DNA from: Ferrovaceae bacterium
GTDB lineage: Bacteria > Pseudomonadota > Gammaproteobacteria > Burkholderiales > Ferrovaceae
DNA: 64,000 nucleotides
Direction: 5' to 3'
NCBI GenBank assembly: GCA_027449685.1
Contig: DAIDLC010000004.1
Location: 62,001-126,000 of the forward strand
Made by a program: the position numbers and the translations under genes
Notes under the pieces: model-generated
Seen by the model: only the letters and a program-made list of their open reading frames with translations
Told to the model about the DNA's origin: nothing
The model's database searches: none
Shown: piece by piece, positions 36,420 through 45,786 of the stretch
How positions within the stretch are numbered: the first letter of the stretch is position 1
How the letters are laid out: every line of letters begins with the position of its first letter

Positions 36420-38741
36420 ATGTCTGCTTTGACTCTTTCTCAAAAGTTCATGCGCCTGCTGCGTGAAGCCCTGCTGGGGGTTCTTGTGCTGCTGGCGCTC
36501 TATCTGGCATTGGTGTTGGTCAGTTACCACCGCAGCGACCCGGGTTGGTCCACGGGGGCCTCTACCCAGCAGATTGCCAATGCGGGTGGCAAGGTGGGTG
36601 CCTGGTTGTCCGATTTGCTGCTGTACCTGTTTGGATATTCCACGGCATGGCTGGTATTGGCGCTGTTGATGGTGGCCTGGCAAGGCTATCGGCGCTCCCA
36701 GCGGGAGCGCGAGCGGGAAATGGGGGTGGAGCGCCCGGTGCTGACCGCCCATGGCCTATGGGTCATGGGCGGGGGCTTCCTGTTGGTACTATTGGCCAGT
36801 TGTGCGCTGGAGGCCATGCGTTTTGCCGGTGACCGTTTCGAACTACCGCTGCAGCCCACGGGCGCGGATGTGTGCAGTGGCGCAGGGGGCGTCATCGGTT
36901 GCGAATTGGGCGATCTGGTGGCTCAGTCCTTTGGGGTAACCGGCGCCCTCATGCTGTTGTTGGCTGGTTTCACCATTGGGTTATCCTTGTTGGGCGGATT
37001 TTCCTGGGTGGATGTGGCGGAATGGCTGGGGGTTCGGGTGGAAACCTCGGTGCTGTGGCTGTTGGGGCGGTATAAAACCGGACAGGACCGCAAAGTGGGG
37101 CGTAAAGCCGAAGAGGCCCGGGCTGCCGTGGTGGTGGAAGCGCGCAAACAACTGGAGACCCAGGCCCCCCTGCAGATCACGCCACCGGTCACGGAAATCC
37201 CCCAGTCGGTGCGTGCGGTCAAGGAAAAGCAGGCGGCCTTGTTTCAGGACCTGCCCGACTCCCCCTTGCCGGCCTTGTCGTTGCTGGACCAACCCGAAGT
37301 GCGGACCGAGATTCTCTCGGCCGAGTTGCTGGAATATACCTCGCGCCTGATCGAACGCAAGCTGGGGGAATTCAATGTGCAGGTGCGGGTTTTGGCGGCT
37401 TATCCCGGCCCGGTGATCACCCGTTACGAAATCGAACCGGCCGTGGGAGTGAAGGGCAGTCAGATCGTCAATCTGGTCAAGGACCTGGCACGGGCCTTGT
37501 CGGTGGGCAATATCCGGGTGGTGGAATCCATTCCTGGTAAAAGTTGCATGGGCCTGGAAATTCCCAATCCGCGCCGGGAGGTGGTGCGGTTATCGGAAAT
37601 TTTCAGTTCTGCGGTGTATGGCGACATGAGCTCCCCCCTCACTCTGGCGTTGGGCAAGGATATTGCCGGTAATCCCGTGGTCGTGGATCTGGCCCGTATG
37701 CCCCACTTGCTGGTGGCCGGAACTACGGGCTCTGGCAAGTCGGTGGCCATCAATGCCATGATTTTGAGCCTGCTGTACAAGGCTTCCCCACAGCAGATCC
37801 GGATGATTCTGGTGGACCCCAAGATGCTGGAATTGTCTGTATATGACGGCATTCCCCACTTGTTGGCGCCAGTGGTAGTGGATATGAAAGAAGCGGCCCA
37901 CGCCCTGCAATGGTGCGTGGTGGAGATGGACAAGCGCTACAAGACCATGTCGGCGCTGGGTGTGCGCAACCTGGCGGGGTATAACACCAAGGTGGAGGAG
38001 GCACAGAAGGCGGGCAAGCCCTTGACTAACCCCTTTACCCTGACACCGGATCAGCCCGAGCCTCTGGAACGCTTGCCCAATGTGGTGGTGGTCATCGACG
38101 AGTTGGCTGATCTCATGATGGTGGTGGGCAAGAAGGTTGAAGAGCTGATTGCCCGTATCGCTCAAAAAGCCCGTGCTGCGGGAATTCATCTAATCGTAGC
38201 CACCCAGCGCCCCTCCGTGGATGTGATTACGGGGCTGATCAAAGCCAATATTCCCACGCGTATTTCCTTTCAGGTGTCCAGTCGTGTGGACTCCCGTACC
38301 ATTCTGGATCAAATGGGGGCAGAGGCTTTGCTGGGCCAGGGGGATATGCTCTATCTGCCCACCGGCGCGGGCTATCCCCAGCGGGTGCATGGCGCCTATG
38401 TGGCCGACCATGAAGTCCACCGGGTGGTGGAATTTCTCAAGACGCAGGGCGCTCCCAACTATATCGACGGACTACTCGATGGCGCAGCCGTGGGCGCGGC
38501 TGAAATGGACGTCAGTAGTGGCGATGCCGCCACCGGAGAGAAGGACCCCCTGTATGATGAGGCCGTGGCCATTGTCCTGAAAAATCGGCGTGCCTCCATC
38601 TCCCTGGTCCAGCGGCATTTGCGCATTGGTTACAATCGTGCGGCGCGTTTGGTGGAAGACATGGAAAAGGCCGGTTTGGTCTCTACCATGGCCACCAACG
38701 GTAACCGCGAGGTGTTGGTTCCTGCAGGGGCAACGGAATGA
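36420..38741 (+). CDS. ftsK: DNA translocase FtsK
   Basis: 773 residues from the ATG at 36420 (AAGG upstream); the ORF-track start at 36348 overlaps the divergent trxB. Four N-terminal transmembrane helices (about 10-175) anchor it at the septum. The linker is short (about 190-280) compared with E. coli, as in many FtsK/SpoIIIE-size proteins. The motor has Walker [16 protein letters not shown] and Walker [14 protein letters not shown]. The C-terminal gamma winged helix ([22 protein letters not shown]) recognises KOPS and activates XerCD at dif. It is coupled to lolA by an ATGA overlap. Confidence 0.96.
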   Translation: MSALTLSQKFMRLLREALLGVLVLLALYLALVLVSYHRSDPGWSTGASTQQIANAGGKVGAWLSDLLLYLFGYSTAWLVLALLMVAWQGYRRSQREREREMGVERPVLTAHGLWVMGGGFLLVLLASCALEAMRFAGDRFELPLQPTGADVCSGAGGVIGCELGDLVAQSFGVTGALMLLLAGFTIGLSLLGGFSWVDVAEWLGVRVETSVLWLLGRYKTGQDRKVGRKAEEARAAVVVEARKQLETQAPLQITPPVTEIPQSVRAVKEKQAALFQDLPDSPLPALSLLDQPEVRTEILSAELLEYTSRLIERKLGEFNVQVRVLAAYPGPVITRYEIEPAVGVKGSQIVNLVKDLARALSVGNIRVVESIPGKSCMGLEIPNPRREVVRLSEIFSSAVYGDMSSPLTLALGKDIAGNPVVVDLARMPHLLVAGTTGSGKSVAINAMILSLLYKASPQQIRMILVDPKMLELSVYDGIPHLLAPVVVDMKEAAHALQWCVVEMDKRYKTMSALGVRNLAGYNTKVEEAQKAGKPLTNPFTLTPDQPEPLERLPNVVVVIDELADLMMVVGKKVEELIARIAQKARAAGIHLIVATQRPSVDVITGLIKANIPTRISFQVSSRVDSRTILDQMGAEALLGQGDMLYLPTGAGYPQRVHGAYVADHEVHRVVEFLKTQGAPNYIDGLLDGAAVGAAEMDVSSGDAATGEKDPLYDEAVAIVLKNRRASISLVQRHLRIGYNRAARLVEDMEKAGLVSTMATNGNREVLVPAGATE

Positions 38742-39367
38742 AGAAACGCATCTTGATCTTATGCCAGTTGGCGGTGGGGGTGCTGGGGTTGGGACTGGTA
38801 TCTCAGGTACATGCCAGCGGCCTGGAGCGTTTGAAATTCTTCATGCAGGATACGCGCGCCGGAGAAGCGCATTTTACGCAGCAAGCCGTAAAGTCCTCCG
38901 CCGACAAAGCGCAGTCCAGTTCAGGGTTGTTTCAGTTTTCCCGCCCGGGCCGGTTTCGCTGGGAGTACCAAAAGCCCTACCCACAAACCATCGTGGGCGA
39001 TGGCCATACGCTTTGGATCTGGGATCCCGACCTGATGCAGGTAACACGCAAAAAAATGAGCGAGAGCCTGGGATCGACCCCGGCGGCCATTCTGGCAGGC
39101 GAGAACACCCTGGACAAAGGTTTTTCCCTGGAAGAAGCCCCTCCCGCCGAGGGGCTGGAATGGGTTCTGGCTACCCCCAAATCCCGCGATTCGGGTTTCG
39201 AGCGGATTCGTCTGGGCTTTGACGCCCATTCCCTGGTGCAAATGGAGTTGCTGGATAATTTTGGACATACCATTCGCATCGCCTTCAGCCAGTTCAACCC
39301 GGCACCGCACTTTGCGCCAGACACCTTTCGGTTTGTCCCGCCGGCAGGGGCCGATCTGATCCAGTAG
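38738..39367 (+). CDS. lolA: Outer membrane lipoprotein carrier protein LolA
   Basis: 209 residues: signal peptide ([22 protein letters not shown]), then the LolA fold with [53 protein letters not shown] and a C-terminal [13 protein letters not shown]. It ferries lipoproteins from LolCDE to LolB across the periplasm, which fits the lipoproteins encoded nearby. It overlaps ftsK by 4 bases. A tRNA cluster begins 47 bases downstream. Confidence 0.95.
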   Translation: MKKRILILCQLAVGVLGLGLVSQVHASGLERLKFFMQDTRAGEAHFTQQAVKSSADKAQSSSGLFQFSRPGRFRWEYQKPYPQTIVGDGHTLWIWDPDLMQVTRKKMSESLGSTPAAILAGENTLDKGFSLEEAPPAEGLEWVLATPKSRDSGFERIRLGFDAHSLVQMELLDNFGHTIRIAFSQFNPAPHFAPDTFRFVPPAGADLIQ

Positions 39368-39414
39368 CGCCCTTTTCTTGATTTTTTGCGCTACACACCG
39401 GATAATTGCGGGCT

Positions 39415-39491
39415 CGGGGTGTAGCGTAGTCTGGTAGCGCGCCTGGTTTGGGACCAGGATGTCGGGAGTTCGAATCTCTCCACCCCGACCA
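39415..39491 (+). tRNA. tRNA-Pro (anticodon TGG)
   Basis: 77 bases including an encoded CCA. The acceptor stem CGGGGTG/CACCCCG is perfect, the anticodon loop TTTGGGA carries TGG, and the T-loop is TTCGAAT. It is the first of three tRNA genes in the same direction. Confidence 0.96.
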
Positions 39492-39515
39492 AAGATTGCA
39501 GGGTGTTCCTGACAG

Positions 39516-39592
39516 GTGCCCGTAGCTCAATCGGATAGAGCACCAGCCTTCTAAGCTGGGGGTTACAGGTTCGATTCCTGTCGGGCACGCCA
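39516..39592 (+). tRNA. tRNA-Arg (anticodon TCT)
   Basis: 77 bases with encoded CCA. Acceptor GTGCCCG/CGGGCAC, D-loop GCTCAATCGGATAGAGC, anticodon loop CTTCTAA with TCT, and T-loop TTCGATT. It lies 24 bases after tRNA-Pro, probably in one transcript. Confidence 0.96.
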
Positions 39593-39622
39593 AAAGCGCG
39601 CTGTTGTAAGGTTGTTCCGGTG

Positions 39623-39698
39623 GTGGCGGTAGCTCAGTTGGTAGAGTCCCGGATTGTGATTCCGGTTGTCGTGGGTTCGAATCCCATCCGTCACCCCA
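39623..39698 (+). tRNA. tRNA-His (anticodon GTG)
   Basis: 76 bases with encoded CCA. Acceptor GTGGCGG/CCGTCAC, anticodon loop TTGTGAT with GTG, and discriminator C. A G at 39622 supplies the G-1 identity base required by HisRS. It is last in the cluster and borders the vapBC module. Confidence 0.96.
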
Positions 39699-39747
39699 AT
39701 GATCAATATCAATCACGCAGTAAAAAATGAGCAAAGCTTGAATACGG

Positions 39748-40152
39748 CTATCTTTCGAGCCAGTTTTCTACTTTGAGGCCAGGGATGTGGCTGAATTCGC
39801 GTATGTTATCCGTTACTAGCGTGAGGCCGCGCGCGCAGGCATGGGCGGCGATCAGCAGATCGTTCATGCCGATAGGTTGGCCAGCCCCTTCAAGCTCGGC
39901 GCGGATGTTTCCATAAGCCACATCAGCCGGAATGTCTAGTGGCAGCACTGGAATGGTTTCGAGGATGCTGGCCACCTTGGTGAACAACTTGGGGGAACCC
40001 TTCTTTGCGCAGCCATAGCGCAGCTCGGCCGCAACGATGATGCTGGTGAAAATCTTCTTCGATCCAACCAGTTCAATGCGACGTGCAGCAGACCCAGAAG
40101 GATTGCGGATCACGTCGCTGATGATATTTGTGTCCAGCAGATATCCGCTCAA
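39748..40152 (-). CDS. vapC: VapC-type PIN-domain toxin
   Basis: 134 residues. The four PIN acidic positions are visible: LLDTNIISD, AAELRYG, MNDLLIAAHA and LVTDNIREF. VapC toxins are Mg2+-dependent ribonucleases, often cutting initiator tRNA or 23S rRNA; the target here is unknown. It overlaps the antitoxin gene by 4 bases, the normal order. Its 3' end lies 49 bases from tRNA-His, a position typical of laterally acquired modules. Confidence 0.92.
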   Translation of the reverse strand: MSGYLLDTNIISDVIRNPSGSAARRIELVGSKKIFTSIIVAAELRYGCAKKGSPKLFTKVASILETIPVLPLDIPADVAYGNIRAELEGAGQPIGMNDLLIAAHACARGLTLVTDNIREFSHIPGLKVENWLER

Positions 40153-40421
40153 AATAGGTCTTCCGGTTGGGAGGGTATGTCCTCAATCGTCGGGAACTGA
40201 TCTTCTGGTCCAATTGGTATCTCCTTCCTCCAATCGGCCAGCAGCTCAACGATGTTCGCTGGCCGGGTCACTGGCTCGATGATGAGTTTGCTGCCTTCGC
40301 GGTGAATCAGTACACGATTCCCTGGTAACTCGAACTCCACAGGAATTCGCACTGCTTGGCTGCGATTGTTGCGAAAGAGTTTCGCTTCCTTGGGTCTGGA
40401 TGGCATTGATTGGGCAGGCAT
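40149..40421 (-). CDS. vapB: VapB-type antitoxin (SpoVT/AbrB-like)
   Basis: 90 residues from the ATG at 40421, which has GGAGG at 8 bases; the ORF-track start at 40448 lies within the promoter repeats. The N-terminal swapped-hairpin AbrB DNA-binding domain is AKLFRNNRSQAVRIPVEFEL, followed by GNRVLIHREGSKLIIEPV. The acidic C-terminal tail (EDQFPTIEDIPSQPEDLF) should wrap around and block the PIN active site. It probably represses its own operon through the repeats just upstream. Confidence 0.92.
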   Translation of the reverse strand: MPAQSMPSRPKEAKLFRNNRSQAVRIPVEFELPGNRVLIHREGSKLIIEPVTRPANIVELLADWRKEIPIGPEDQFPTIEDIPSQPEDLF

Positions 40422-40436
40422 GGGGCCGTCCTCCGA

Positions 40437-40458
40437 TGTATATGTCACATTGTATATG
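40437..40458. promoter_or_regulatory. Direct-repeat operator candidate of vapBC
   Basis: TGTATATG occurs twice, separated by TCACAT (14-base period), 15 bases upstream of the vapB start. The minus strand of this stretch also gives TATACA, which could act as the -10. Overlap of repeat and promoter fits VapBC autorepression. Confidence 0.5.
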
Positions 40459-40503
40459 CCGCACTACGTTATGTCAAAGAGCCGATCTTGGCCCTCTAGC
40501 AAG

Positions 40504-41304
40504 TCAGGCAAAGAGCTGATAGAGCATCTTGCTGGAAATCACAATCAGCAGACCGGAAAAGATCAACCGCAACAGGCGGGCCGGCAAGCGATGCGCCGCA
40601 TAGGCCCCCAGCATGGCCGTCAACAGGCTCGTGGCCAAGATGCAGGCCAACCCGGGCAGGTACACAAAACCCAGGCTCCAGGGCGGCAAGCCCGTAAGTC
40701 CCCAGCCATTGAAGACATACCCCACGCTGCCCCCCAGGGCAATGGGAAACCCGACCGCCGCCGAGGTTCCGATGGCGCGGCGCAAGGGTACGTTGCACCA
40801 TTCCAGGAAGGGTACGGTCATGGCGCCCCCGCCAATGGCTGCAAGCGCCGAGACGAGTCCAATGACGCTGCCCACCGCCGCGATACCGGCAGAACCTGGC
40901 AAGCTGCGACTGGGCTTGGGACGAAAATTGAGGACCATTTGCAGCGCCACATAGAGCATGAATCCGGAAAAAAACAGGGCCAGAAATTGTACGGAAAGAT
41001 GCCGCGCAAGGAATGTGCCTATGCCGGCCCCCAGCAGAATGCCCGGCGTGATGGTGCGTACCACGGGCCAGAGGACCGCTTGATGTTGATGATGGGCGCG
41101 CAGACTGGATAAGGAGGTAAACAGGATGGAGGCCATGGAGGTGCCCAGCGCCAGCTGAAAAATGACGTCACGGGGCATGCCAAGATGCTGAAACAACAGC
41201 ACCAGTGCCGGTACCATGATCAGGCCGCCACCCACACCCAGCAAGCCGGCAAAGAAGCCGGCAACGATGCCGATGGCCAGATACGACAGAATGATGGACA
41301 GCAT
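40504..41304 (-). CDS. TauE/SafE-family sulfite or organosulfonate exporter
   Basis: 266 residues, eight predicted helices in two TauE repeats. The first has GIVAGFFAGLLGVGGGLIMVPALVLLF and the second SAGIAAVGSVIGLVSALAAIGGGAMTVPFLEW, each with the GVGGG or GIGGG-type loop of the family. It is an inner-membrane anion permease. Its closeness to the mdc genes (90 bases downstream of mdcH) might suggest a link to carboxylate handling, but mdcLM already supply malonate uptake; the substrate is not determined. Confidence 0.85.
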   Translation of the reverse strand: MLSIILSYLAIGIVAGFFAGLLGVGGGLIMVPALVLLFQHLGMPRDVIFQLALGTSMASILFTSLSSLRAHHQHQAVLWPVVRTITPGILLGAGIGTFLARHLSVQFLALFFSGFMLYVALQMVLNFRPKPSRSLPGSAGIAAVGSVIGLVSALAAIGGGAMTVPFLEWCNVPLRRAIGTSAAVGFPIALGGSVGYVFNGWGLTGLPPWSLGFVYLPGLACILATSLLTAMLGAYAAHRLPARLLRLIFSGLLIVISSKMLYQLFA

Positions 41305-41394
41305 GTTGTTCCTTCAAGATCGGGGGGAGAAAAGGTTTCCCACTGTAGTGCGTGCGACAGTTTTGGGTCTGATGTTCCTGGTTACGGCGTTTGC

Positions 41395-42309
41395 CTACGG
41401 GTGCTGCTGGGCCACCCAGTGTGCCAGCCCATCGATACTCCGGAAATCCTCGCAGGCCCGGATCGGGATGCCATTGTCTCGGTCGCGCCACAGACGCGAC
41501 AGGGCATTGCCCGGCCCAATTTCCAGTACCAGATCGGGTTGCATTTCGGTCACGGCATCCAGAACCCCCGCCCAGTCCAGGGGGTGACTGATTTGGCGCG
41601 CAAGGGCCTCAAGCGCTGCAGCTGCGGTGTGGGCCGTACGGCCGTCGATGGCACTCAATACCGGCAATTCCAGGGGGGCAGTGGCGTAGGGTTGCAGCAG
41701 CGGTAAAAACGCTTGGCTGGCGGCCGCCAAAAACGGGGTGTGCGACGGGGTATGAACGGCCAGACGCAGTGCCCGCCGTGCCCCATCGTTACGCGCCAGG
41801 GTGCTGGCCATTTGCAGGTTTTCTTCCAGTCCTCCCACCACGAACTGTTCGGCGCTGTTGCAAATGGCCAGCACGGTACCCGACTGCTGGGCAATGCGTT
41901 GCACGGCCCTTTGGTTGAGGCCTGTGATGGCCAGCAACCCTGCGGGCCCGGACACGCAGCAATCCATGAGATGCGCCCGGGTGGCACATAGCGCGATGCC
42001 CTGTTGCGCAGAAAACACGCCGGCGGCACAACAGGCGGCCATTTCACCCAGGGAGTAGCCCGCCACGGCGATCGGCCGGGGTAGCTGGGCCGCCAGTGCG
42101 TTCCACCAATGCATATGCACGGCAAAAATCAGGGGCTGGGCCACCGCATTGGCCGCCAAGTCCTGGGGCGCAACGGCGGATTGGTGCCACAGCGTGGGCA
42201 GGGCCTGGTCCAGCGCCTGCTGAATCGCCGCTGGAGCATCCTGTTGCAGGCGCTGCAGGTGAGCGGGTTGTTGATCGCCTTGGCCGTTGAAGAGAATGGC
42301 CAGCCGCAT
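41395..42309 (-). CDS. mdcH: Malonate decarboxylase epsilon subunit (malonyl-CoA:ACP transacylase type)
   Basis: 304 residues from the ATG at 42309, right after the mdcB stop (TAAgATG); the ORF-track start is far inside mdcB. The acyltransferase fold has the start motif LFNGQGDQ and the nucleophile elbow AVAGYSLGEMAACCAAG with the GxSxGE serine, plus His in AVHTPSHTPFL. It loads malonate onto the thiol of the MdcC prosthetic group during activation. It is last in the mdc operon. Confidence 0.9.
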   Translation of the reverse strand: MRLAILFNGQGDQQPAHLQRLQQDAPAAIQQALDQALPTLWHQSAVAPQDLAANAVAQPLIFAVHMHWWNALAAQLPRPIAVAGYSLGEMAACCAAGVFSAQQGIALCATRAHLMDCCVSGPAGLLAITGLNQRAVQRIAQQSGTVLAICNSAEQFVVGGLEENLQMASTLARNDGARRALRLAVHTPSHTPFLAAASQAFLPLLQPYATAPLELPVLSAIDGRTAHTAAAALEALARQISHPLDWAGVLDAVTEMQPDLVLEIGPGNALSRLWRDRDNGIPIRACEDFRSIDGLAHWVAQQHP

Positions 42310-42310
42310 C

Positions 42311-43186
42311 TTACAGCGCATCCAAAAATAGCGTAACGCCCAGCAGGTCTGCACTGCCTCCCGGACTAAGCGCGCGCACCTCGAACTCCTGCCCAATACG
42401 CTGTGCGCGCGCCGGCCAGTCCGGTGAAAAGACCCCTCCGGCCGCCAGAAACTCGCGCGCCCTGGTTTGGGCAAAATGCAGCCCCTGGGGGCCTGCGCGC
42501 CACAACAGGTTGGTATCATCCAGCCGGGCCATCAAGGCAAACAGGCATTGCACGGCCCCCAGTTCCGGCGATCCGGTGCGGGCCTTGACCCGACGGTATT
42601 CCGGCAGGCCCACCTGGAGTACGGTGGGAAAACCCGCCGCAGCTTCGTGGCGTGCGCCTCGATGGCCATAGCGCCGACGCACCTGTGCGCCATGACTGTG
42701 GGGGGCTAAAGCTGCGGTGTCGAGAATGGCCGCTCCCCAGCGAGCGTTTACTGTGGCACAAAGGGCTTGCGGCGTGCAGGCCAGATTCTGGTGTAACAGC
42801 ACGCCTGCCGCCGCGCACAGCCATCCCAGATTGAAAATGGCGCCGCGATGCGTGTTGACGCCGCCTGTGGCCTGCAGCATTCGGGCTTCTGCGGCTTGTC
42901 CTGCCTGTCGCAAGGTCTCGAAGGGGGCCAGGCGGGCGCCCAGTCGGGTGATTTCGGGAAAGTAACTACGCAACGCCTGCAGACTGCGCACAAAAGTGGA
43001 AAAATTCATATCCGGGTGACTTCCGTTGGATTCGGGAGTGATCAGGCCGGGTTTGGGGGATAGGGCCACTTCACGATACAACGCCTGGATGGCTAGTCGG
43101 CCCAAGCGCCTGAGTGCGGGGTGGTCATCCAGAGCCGGGACCGGGTGTGGCGTGTGCCAAGGGGCGCAGAGGGTCCATTCAGGCAT
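42311..43186 (-). CDS. mdcB: Triphosphoribosyl-dephospho-CoA synthase
   Basis: 291 residues, CitG/MdcB family. It makes 2'-(5''-triphosphoribosyl)-3'-dephospho-CoA, the prosthetic-group precursor for MdcC. Motifs include REVALSPKPGLITPESNGSHPDMN, GVNTHRGAIFNLGWLCAAAG and the C-terminal LSPGGSADLLGVTLFL. It overlaps mdcG by 8 bases and is followed almost without gap by mdcH. Confidence 0.93.
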   Translation of the reverse strand: MPEWTLCAPWHTPHPVPALDDHPALRRLGRLAIQALYREVALSPKPGLITPESNGSHPDMNFSTFVRSLQALRSYFPEITRLGARLAPFETLRQAGQAAEARMLQATGGVNTHRGAIFNLGWLCAAAGVLLHQNLACTPQALCATVNARWGAAILDTAALAPHSHGAQVRRRYGHRGARHEAAAGFPTVLQVGLPEYRRVKARTGSPELGAVQCLFALMARLDDTNLLWRAGPQGLHFAQTRAREFLAAGGVFSPDWPARAQRIGQEFEVRALSPGGSADLLGVTLFLDAL

Positions 43187-43838
43187 GCGCCAAGCTCTCC
43201 AGAAGCGTTGTTACCGGACACAGTTCCACCCGCTGAGCGCCCTTTACCAGCACCTGGGCACTGGCGGGCTGGTTTTGAGCGGCGGCCCATTCCTTCCAGG
43301 ACACGGCACGCTGATCGGGAAAGCGAATTTCTCCATCGAGGGCACAGGGCAGTTGTTGCGCCGTATCGTGCAAGGCTTCGAGGCAAAGGATCGATTGGGC
43401 CAGAGAGTCCACGTCACAGACCAGATCGATATCGGACTGGGGGTGGCGATAACCTGGTCCGCCCAGGACTTCCCAGGCCAGGGACCCATACACGCCAGCC
43501 GTGATGCCGTGCGTCCTCAGAGTGGCATCGAGCCGTTCCAGAAGGGTGGCCTGAGCCTTTGGCAAAGTCTCCAGGCATTGGTGGATGGACAGTGGGGGGG
43601 TGAGGCGCAGAATGGCCTGCGGGGATACCAGACAATGGCAGCGCTGGCGCTGGTTTTGTACCAGGAGAGTGACCGCCAGCAAGGCCTGCGCGCACTCTGG
43701 AAGTTGACGCGCAACCACCAGGGGCCGGTGCCGGGCAACCCAGTGCTCGAGGGCCGGTTGCAGCAGCACAGAGGGCGTTTCCCCCAGGGCTTGCGGCCGG
43801 GCTGCGGAAGACAGGTAGGCCAGATCGTGACGGCGCAT
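43179..43838 (-). CDS. mdcG: Phosphoribosyl-dephospho-CoA transferase (holo-ACP synthase)
   Basis: 219 residues from the ATG at 43838, 10 bases after mdcE; the longer ORF to 44048 overlaps mdcE. The nucleotidyltransferase signature GVYGSLAWEVLGGPGYRHPQSDIDLV with the metal-binding DxD is diagnostic of MdcG. It transfers the dephospho-CoA prosthetic group to the serine of apo-MdcC, releasing diphosphate. Confidence 0.9.
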   Translation of the reverse strand: MRRHDLAYLSSAARPQALGETPSVLLQPALEHWVARHRPLVVARQLPECAQALLAVTLLVQNQRQRCHCLVSPQAILRLTPPLSIHQCLETLPKAQATLLERLDATLRTHGITAGVYGSLAWEVLGGPGYRHPQSDIDLVCDVDSLAQSILCLEALHDTAQQLPCALDGEIRFPDQRAVSWKEWAAAQNQPASAQVLVKGAQRVELCPVTTLLESLAHA

Positions 43839-43848
43839 GGAAAAGCAC

Positions 43849-44559
43849 TCAGGCGGCCAGGACGGCTGCGACAATTGCCGCGGCTTCCTGTCGACCGCCA
43901 CGCAGGCGGCCTTGCTGCAGACGGTTGTCGCCGCCAGGCTGTGAGGCCCGCAGTTGGGCCAGGGCTTGTTCCAGCAACTCGGAGGAAGGGGTATCCCACA
44001 GGGCTTCGATGGCTCCCATGCGGTGATAGTTTTCTGCCCCGGGGGCAAACGTGGGAGAACTGGCCGCCAAGGCCACCAGACGCTCGTGAGGGATTTTGGT
44101 GACGCGGGCCATGGCCTTCAAATCCATCACGCGCACTTGTGCTGATTGGAGCGCATACACCCGATCGGCCATCAGGCCAAAGGACAGAAATCCACCACTG
44201 ACGGCTTCGCCGGTGATCAAACCCAGGGTGACATGTCCCCGGCGTCGCGCCAGGTCCACGCAACGTGCCAGATGTGCGAGGCTCCCATTCAGACAGAGCA
44301 GCTCTTGGGCGCGCGCCAGCGCCTGGCCTTGGGTATCCACCAGAAAGATCAGGGGACGGCCGGGATGCTGGTCCACGAGGTCCAGCACCTGGCTGGCCAA
44401 ACGCAGAGCGATGTCATGACTGATGGCGGCTGCGTCCACGGTTCCCAGAAGGGCTACTGGTCCGATGGCGGTGTGGGCCGTTCCGGCAATGACCTGGCGG
44501 GTGACAGAGGCATCGTGCCCGGCCGGAAACAAGGTATCCAGAAGAGGGAAGAGGGTCAT
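43849..44559 (-). CDS. mdcE: Malonate decarboxylase gamma subunit
   Basis: 236 residues of the carboxyltransferase/crotonase-like fold. Together with MdcD it decarboxylates malonyl-S-MdcC to acetyl-S-MdcC. Visible elements are IFLVDTQGQALARAQELLCL, LGLITGEAVSGGFLSFGLMADRVYAL and VMDLKAMARVTKIP. Its ATG overlaps the mdcD stop (ATGA), consistent with stoichiometric synthesis of the subunits. Confidence 0.93.
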   Translation of the reverse strand: MTLFPLLDTLFPAGHDASVTRQVIAGTAHTAIGPVALLGTVDAAAISHDIALRLASQVLDLVDQHPGRPLIFLVDTQGQALARAQELLCLNGSLAHLARCVDLARRRGHVTLGLITGEAVSGGFLSFGLMADRVYALQSAQVRVMDLKAMARVTKIPHERLVALAASSPTFAPGAENYHRMGAIEALWDTPSSELLEQALAQLRASQPGGDNRLQQGRLRGGRQEAAAIVAAVLAA

Positions 44560-45470
44560 AGGGATAATCCTTGGCGCAGGGTTACCAGGGCATCACGCTC
44601 CAGCAGGGGAATCTGCTGGGGATTGGGAACACCCAGTGCCGCCCAGACTTCCAGCCCGTCGCGCATTCCTGAAAATTGTTGGCAGCGTTGCGTCAGGCGC
44701 TCCTGTTCGGCGCGCAGCGCGTGAGGCTCCGGTGGGTTTTCCTGCCACTGGGCGAGCAGCGTGATGATGGTTTGCCGAAAATCTTCCACATCATCTTCCA
44801 CCAGCGCCACACAATCCCCCATCAGGTAGCGATGTTTTCCCCCAGTGACGCGCCATACCAGGGCGCGATCCCGACTGTCGAATTCTTCCACGCCCGCCAC
44901 GGTTTCGATGACCTCCGGGCCGGACAAGGCCAGGCGCCCCTGTTCCGACATGAGGATGGCCGAGCAGAGTCGAGAAACGATGCCCATCCCGCCAAAGGCT
45001 CCACACATGCCGCCGATGAGCGCGAATACCGGAATGCCAGCCGCGCGGGTGTCTAATACCGCACGCATGATTTCAGACAGGGCAATCAGACCGGCATTGG
45101 CTTCATGCAAACGTACGCCCCCCGAATCTACCAGAAACAGCACCGCCAGGGGCTTGTCCCGGATGGCGCGCTGTAACAGGCCCACGATCTTGGCACCATG
45201 CATTTCGCCCACGGCCCCACCCAGAAACTGGCCTTCCTGGGCAATGATCTGTACCGGTTTGCCGCCCAAGGTGCCAGAACCGATCACTACGCCGTCATCC
45301 AGGGCTCCTGGCAGATCCAACAGGGCCAGATGAGGGCTGGAATGTGCACTTTGGGGGGGCAGAAACTCGGCAAAGGACTGTGCATCCAGCAGACGGTTGA
45401 CCCGCTGGCGTGCCGTGGCCTCGTAAAAACTGGGGCCCCGTGAGGGGGGCGAGGGTTGTGGGAGATTCAT
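44556..45470 (-). CDS. mdcD: Malonate decarboxylase beta subunit
   Basis: 304 residues from the ATG at 45470 (GGAGG at 7 bases). Carboxyltransferase beta-type fold: PSFYEATARQRVNRLLDAQSF, VQIIAQEGQFLGGAVGEMHGAKI, VLFLVDSGGVRLHEANAGLIA and VFALIGGMCGAFGGMG. It is the catalytic partner of MdcE. The ATG overlaps the mdcC stop (ATGA). Confidence 0.94.
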   Translation of the reverse strand: MNLPQPSPPSRGPSFYEATARQRVNRLLDAQSFAEFLPPQSAHSSPHLALLDLPGALDDGVVIGSGTLGGKPVQIIAQEGQFLGGAVGEMHGAKIVGLLQRAIRDKPLAVLFLVDSGGVRLHEANAGLIALSEIMRAVLDTRAAGIPVFALIGGMCGAFGGMGIVSRLCSAILMSEQGRLALSGPEVIETVAGVEEFDSRDRALVWRVTGGKHRYLMGDCVALVEDDVEDFRQTIITLLAQWQENPPEPHALRAEQERLTQRCQQFSGMRDGLEVWAALGVPNPQQIPLLERDALVTLRQGLSL

Positions 45471-45781
45471 TGGGCACCTCCGCAATAGTCTCTGAAGGCT
45501 TGGCCCAGGCGCAAGGTGACCACTGCAGGGGTGGCGCCCATGTCATTGATGGTGATGGCGGTACCCCCCAGGGCATGTTGAGCTGCAAAATCGGCAAGAA
45601 CGGCTTGCCAGATGGGAGCAAAACCCCGGGCCGAGGTGTGGATGGACACCTCACAGCCGTTGGGTTGGCCCCCCTGGGTGATGAGCACTTCCAGATTGCC
45701 AGAACTTACCACGCCACAAAGAGAGGCTTTGGCGCTGGGTTTACAGGGCTGCGCGGGGAATTGAAATGTGAGTTGGTCCAT
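45467..45781 (-). CDS. mdcC: Malonate decarboxylase acyl-carrier (delta) subunit
   Basis: 104 residues from the ATG at 45781, 5 bases after the mdcA stop; the longer ORF start lies inside mdcA. The attachment serine for the phosphoribosyl-dephospho-CoA arm is in GVVSSGNLEVLI. The rest matches MdcC (QPNGCEVSIHTSARGF, TAITINDMGATPAVVTLRL). It carries acetyl and malonyl thioesters between MdcA and MdcDE. Confidence 0.93.
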   Translation of the reverse strand: MDQLTFQFPAQPCKPSAKASLCGVVSSGNLEVLITQGGQPNGCEVSIHTSARGFAPIWQAVLADFAAQHALGGTAITINDMGATPAVVTLRLGQAFRDYCGGAQ

Positions 45782-45786
45782 GCGGG

